A stretch of DNA of 64,000 nt from Thermoleptolyngbya sichuanensis A183 (GTDB taxonomy: Bacteria; Cyanobacteriota; Cyanobacteriia; Elainellales; Elainellaceae). The stretch spans positions 4,154,001-4,218,000 of the forward strand of contig NZ_CP053661.1 of the NCBI RefSeq assembly GCF_013177315.1, given 5' to 3'. A model generated the notes under the pieces. It had not been told where the DNA came from, searched no databases, and worked only from the letters and a program-made list of their open reading frames with translations. Shown here piece after piece: positions 62,016-64,000 of this stretch (the first letter of the stretch is position 1; each line of letters starts with the position of its first letter). A program made the translations under genes and the position numbers.

Positions 62016-64000
62016 GGCGCTTTTTTCAGAGCAACGGCATGGGGATGCATCAGGGACATCTGGTGTCGGGTTTGGGCAACGGCGGCGCGGGCGCGGCGGC
62101 TGAGATCGGCGACGCTGATTTGCGGATAGAACTGCTGGAACAGATCCATTGCCTGCTGCTGAGCCGCGCCGACGGCGTTGGGGTCGGGGGCAATTTCGGC
62201 AACTCGCAGCCAGCCCTGCACCAGCAGCGCCCACGCCAGTGCCAAATCGACTGGTTGATCAATTGCCTGGGCTTCGGACAGCGCCACGGCTGCTCTCTCA
62301 ATGGCTTGGGCGGGGCGATCGCCCGCTAGATCCACTTCGGCGGCGCTGCTCAGCAGATAAGACAGCGTTCGTCGGTTGTCTAGCTGTCGCAGGGCGATGA
62401 TCGCCCGCTCGATTGCAGCTTCGGCATTCGGTTCCTGCAAATGATATTGGGCTAGCGCGGTAAGCGCATCTGCCACGGCGGACTCGCTGCCCTGCCCCTG
62501 GATCTGCGAAGCAACGGAGGCGATCGCCTGACTGTAGGCCAGGGCTGCCGCTGGGTCTCCCGCTTCCAGTTCGGTGATGGCCAGATAGCTCAGCACCCAG
62601 CATTCGCGCCAATGATCCTGCTCCTGCTGCGCGATCTCGTAGGCCCGTTGCAGCAGTTCCCGCCCTTCGTCATAGCTGCCCGTGTGCAGCCGCACGCGCC
62701 CCAGCCCGCCGTACAAATCCGCCGACTCCTGCCCCACTCGCGCCGCCAGCGATCGCGCCTCTTCCAGCAGCGCCTCTGCCCGCGCCATCTCCCGCCCCAC
62801 TTCCGCCAAACAGGAACCGCTGGATGCCAGGGCGCGGGCCGTCATCAGGGGACTGGCCAACCGCCCAATTTCTACGACTCGCTCAGAATGCTGCTGCACA
62901 TGGGCAAAATTGCTGTACTGAAAGTTCAGAATCATAAGCACTTCCAGCCCCGCCATCTCCGCTTCCGAGAGGCCCAGCCGATGGGCTTCTTGCACCAGTT
63001 CTTGAACTTCTGCCTCCAGGGGCGCTACCCGATCAGCGGGAACTCCAGCAAACATCAGCACTTGCAGCAGTTCGATATGCAGCCGAACGCGGGTGCGCTG
63101 ATCTAGCACCTGACAATGCTGAATTCCGCGTAGAGCAAGTTCTGCGGCTTCGGCATAGGCAAACAGCTTGAGCGAATAATTGGCCGCCGCCAAACAGGCC
63201 GCCGCCGCCAAAGCGCGATCGCCCCCCAATGCGGCGTGATGTGCGATTTCTGCCGCCAGAGCCGGGTCTTGACCTGCCCGCTGGTGCAGCTTTTGGGAAA
63301 TCTGGAGATGCAGCAAGCGACGACGGGGCTCCGACAGTTGCCGATAGGCCACCTGCCGCACGATGTCATGGGCAAAGTCGTATCGCATTTCCTTCCCGTG
63401 GGACGCGCTAGCTCGAATCAGGCTTTCCCGCTCTAGCTGCTCGATACCCGTCAGCAGCTTAGACAGCGGCGCATCGGCAATCTCAGACAGCGTGGTGGGG
63501 TCAAAGGTTCTGCCCAGTGCGGCCGCCCAGGGAATCAGTTCGCGAGCATAGTCGTCCAGCCGTTGCAGGCGATCGCCAATCAGCAGTTCCAAACTATCGG
63601 CGTGGGTCGCCTCGCCCACAGACAGCGCCCGCGCAATTTCCAGCGCAAACAGCGGATTGCCGCCGCTGTCGATAAACACCTGCTGCATTTTCTCTGGCGA
63701 CCAGTCCAGATCTGGAAGCGCGTAAACACTGCGAATCAGCGCCGCCGTTTGCTTTGGCTCTAGCGGTTGCAGCGCCAACGTCAGCAGGCGCCGTTCTCGC
63801 CGCAGCGCCTGCAATCCCCGAAGTACGACTGCATTGTCGTCTAGCTCTTTAGAGCGGGCGGTGCAGGCAAAAAAGACAGAATGCTGACTCAGCAGCCGAA
63901 TGGCATAGTGCAACAACGATGACGATGCTTCATCGATCCATTGAATATCGTCCAAAACAATCAGAACGGAACGCTGGCTGGAACAGAGCGTGGAAATAAA
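62012..64000 (-). CDS. AAA/STAND-type ATPase with TPR-like C-terminal half (5' part off window)
   Basis: The frame is open from the right edge of the window; at least 662 residues are visible. It starts inside the NTPase: V-L-I-V-L-D-D-I-Q-W-I-D-E-A-S is a Walker B segment of the AAA_16/guanylate-cyclase-associated ATPase type. A winged-helix-like region follows (about 120-220 from the edge; G-R-T-F-D-P, Y-D-F-A-H-D-I-V-R-Q-V-A-Y), then about 400 residues of Ala/Leu-rich TPR-like helical hairpins. In cyanobacteria such segments often follow an N-terminal Ser/Thr kinase or cyclase domain, which would lie beyond 64000. It overlaps the DUF4242 gene by 4 bp. Confidence 0.82.
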   Translation of the reverse strand, partial: FISTLCSSQRSVLIVLDDIQWIDEASSSLLHYAIRLLSQHSVFFACTARSKELDDNAVVLRGLQALRRERRLLTLALQPLEPKQTAALIRSVYALPDLDWSPEKMQQVFIDSGGNPLFALEIARALSVGEATHADSLELLIGDRLQRLDDYARELIPWAAALGRTFDPTTLSEIADAPLSKLLTGIEQLERESLIRASASHGKEMRYDFAHDIVRQVAYRQLSEPRRRLLHLQISQKLHQRAGQDPALAAEIAHHAALGGDRALAAAACLAAANYSLKLFAYAEAAELALRGIQHCQVLDQRTRVRLHIELLQVLMFAGVPADRVAPLEAEVQELVQEAHRLGLSEAEMAGLEVLMILNFQYSNFAHVQQHSERVVEIGRLASPLMTARALASSGSCLAEVGREMARAEALLEEARSLAARVGQESADLYGGLGRVRLHTGSYDEGRELLQRAYEIAQQEQDHWRECWVLSYLAITELEAGDPAAALAYSQAIASVASQIQGQGSESAVADALTALAQYHLQEPNAEAAIERAIIALRQLDNRRTLSYLLSSAAEVDLAGDRPAQAIERAAVALSEAQAIDQPVDLALAWALLVQGWLRVAEIAPDPNAVGAAQQQAMDLFQQFYPQISVADLSRRARAAVAQTRHQMSLMHPHAVALKKAP

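Overview
The window is chromosomal DNA of a GC-rich cyanobacterium. The palindrome GCGATCGC (HIP1) recurs every few hundred bases inside and between genes. The gene set also points this way: a CrtR-type beta-carotene hydroxylase, a FutA iron-binding protein, a Pex-like PadR regulator and a CCB2/CCB4-like cytochrome b6f assembly protein. A Leptolyngbya/Thermoleptolyngbya-type filamentous genome would fit, but that placement is inference. Genes are mostly single or in pairs on both strands, and spacers are long and repeat-rich.

Layout: 0.2-4.9 kb, a GH57 glycosidase, a methylglyoxal synthase/lipid kinase fusion and a DJ-1/PfpI protein. 5.0-6.2 kb, a transposase graveyard in which an IS630 remnant is joined in frame to an IS5 remnant. 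6.3-13.7 kb, ddl, a P-loop kinase gene with an internal stop, an RNase R/II exonuclease, phoU and crtR. 14.2-18.5 kb, a REC-(degenerate GGDEF)-EAL regulator, a LOV-like histidine kinase without the photoactive cysteine, and a cupin. 18.6-24.8 kb, an iron cluster: a Pro-rich TonB-like protein, a 16/19 Fur-box match, FutA, a PiuC hydroxylase, an imelysin and a diheme oxidoreductase. 25-32.7 kb, a NarL-type regulator, Pex-like PadR, CCB-like protein, adenylate cyclase, ethanolamine-type permease, a PilP/GspC-like lipoprotein and a zinc-ribbon membrane protein. 33-41.3 kb, two small ORFs with good ribosome sites, a GNAT protein, uraD, a PstS-like protein, a lipoprotein phosphoesterase, then a leader hairpin/terminator followed by rimP-nusA. 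41.4-54.8 kb, a phospholipase D with an EF-hand loop, a GT4 glycosyltransferase, an aldo/keto reductase, a Fur/PerR regulator, sbcC, aspS, an esterase-like hydrolase and trpD. 55-57.7 kb, a nested mobile-element pile. 57.8-64 kb, a secreted GH5-CBM2 cellulase, a coiled-coil membrane protein, and a DUF4242 gene overlapping a STAND-type ATPase that runs off the end.

The most distinctive signal lies between genes. At least five families of small palindromic, MITE-like elements are present. One is a 90-bp element in five copies whose central hairpin keeps its pairing through compensatory changes. Another is a 138-bp element in two copies with one difference. A further family of purine/pyrimidine palindromes lies just after stop codons and looks like a dispersed terminator. 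Many spacers also carry short 10-18 bp imperfect tandem duplications. No rRNA, tRNA or CRISPR array was seen.
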